This document shows, piece by piece, positions 63,919 through 64,000 of a stretch of DNA of 64,000 bases. The stretch covers positions 116,001 to 180,000 of the forward strand of contig CAWUCO010000174.1 of NCBI GenBank assembly GCA_963920705.1, in the 5' to 3' direction. Positions within the stretch are counted from its first letter, which is position 1. Every line of letters begins with the position of its first letter. The notes under the pieces were generated by a model that made no database searches, was not told the origin of the DNA, and saw nothing but the letters and a program-made list of their open reading frames with translations. Origin of the DNA: Odiellus spinosus (Eukaryota; Arthropoda; Arachnida; Opiliones; Phalangiidae). A program made the position numbers and the translations under genes.

Positions 63919-64000
63919 GCAATTTAGACAAAACCAAAGTCATTCGAAAGAGCAATTAATGGACAGTCTAAATAATAAGAGTTTTCAAAAATCCGTTGAA
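63919..64000 (+). repeat. Partial satellite monomer at right edge
   Basis: The last 82 bp are the start of another monomer, covering the outer part of the left palindrome arm and ending in the 18-bp box (CCGTTGAA). No array border is visible, so the true array is longer than 64 kb. Confidence 0.97.

Larger units (their letters stand above)
1..64000 (+). repeat. Tandem satellite DNA array, ~383-bp monomer, about 166 complete copies
   Basis: The same 382-384 bp unit repeats without interruption from edge to edge. I phased monomers on the motif GCAATTTAGAC, which recurs at 361, 744, 1126, 1509, 1892 and so on to 63919; 63558 bp divided by 166 intervals gives about 382.9 bp. All copies face the same way, and no other sequence is inserted. 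Monomers differ by scattered substitutions and 1-bp indels, and many variants recur at multiples of the monomer, which defines higher-order repeats. Base content is about 26% G+C in a hand-counted monomer. Large homogeneous arrays of this kind are typical of eukaryotic centromeric or pericentromeric heterochromatin; that location is an inference. I do not recognise the family by name. Confidence 0.99.
39417..64000 (+). repeat. Zone E: mosaic of 4-, 5-monomer and longer HORs
   Basis: Contains 64 complete monomers (mean 382.8 bp) plus the right-edge partial. The zone is marked by GATATTTGATG, TTCGAGAAACC, GAATTACAAAATAG, GAATTGGCTAT, CTCTTTAGAG, TTAATGTTGTC and CACGTCTTGG, which are not seen in zones A-D. 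Blocks are described separately. Confidence 0.88.

Noticed and set aside
1..64000. CRISPR array
   Set aside because: Units are 383 bp and contiguous, with no unique spacers between short repeats and no associated genes.
1..64000. Inserted transposon, tRNA or rRNA gene, or switch of array orientation
   Set aside because: I followed the monomer phase and diagnostic motifs from edge to edge and found no break, insertion or inverted block; spacing stays at 382-384 bp.
1..64000. Assembly artefact from a collapsed or looped repeat
   Set aside because: Not excluded for individual blocks, but ordered variants, several different HOR periods and private mutations argue that most of the layout is real. 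Long-read support would be needed for the exact copy number.

Overview
The whole 64 kb is one tandem satellite DNA array. I found no gene, RNA gene, transposon, CRISPR array or unique sequence in it. About 166 complete monomers of 382-384 bp (mean about 382.9 bp, first complete monomer starting at 361) run head to tail in one orientation, with a 360-bp partial monomer on the left edge and an 82-bp partial monomer on the right edge. One hand-counted monomer is about 26% G+C with CpG close to expectation. This is the architecture of eukaryotic (peri)centromeric or other constitutive heterochromatin. AT-rich content, absence of CpG depletion and a monomer built from an inverted duplication would suit an insect or other invertebrate, but the sequence alone does not name the species.

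Each monomer has strong internal order. About 285 of its 383 bp form an imperfect palindrome: two arms of about 128 bp (about 80% identical as reverse complements) around a 30-nt loop. The remaining 98 bp are an AT-rich spacer with a small hairpin. Two perfect inverted boxes (12 bp and 18 bp) sit in the arms. The inverted duplication explains why short reading frames on the two strands encode similar peptides; none of these looks like a real gene.

Monomer variants are arranged in higher-order repeats (HORs) that change along the window. Zone A (1-5335): a four-variant HOR, a-b-c-d, about 1531 bp, with two copies contracted to 1148-bp trimers through a fused a/b monomer. Zone B (5336-9551): the same frame with c replaced by a different monomer, e (a-b'-e-d, 1532 bp). 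Zone C (9552-20282): 6-, 5-, 4- and 3-monomer units rich in e-type monomers. Zone D (20283-39416): 50 very similar monomers with irregular 2- to 8-monomer units. Zone E (39417-64000): 4- and 5-monomer units, then longer duplicated segments of 7 to 9 monomers, tagged by a clustered four-base variant (CACGTCTTGG) seen nowhere else in the window.

The most informative content is a readable record of unequal exchange: contraction products (1509, 2657, 17984, 30235) and an opposite expansion product (47459), at least two of them with breakpoints mapped to short intervals in the right palindrome arm.
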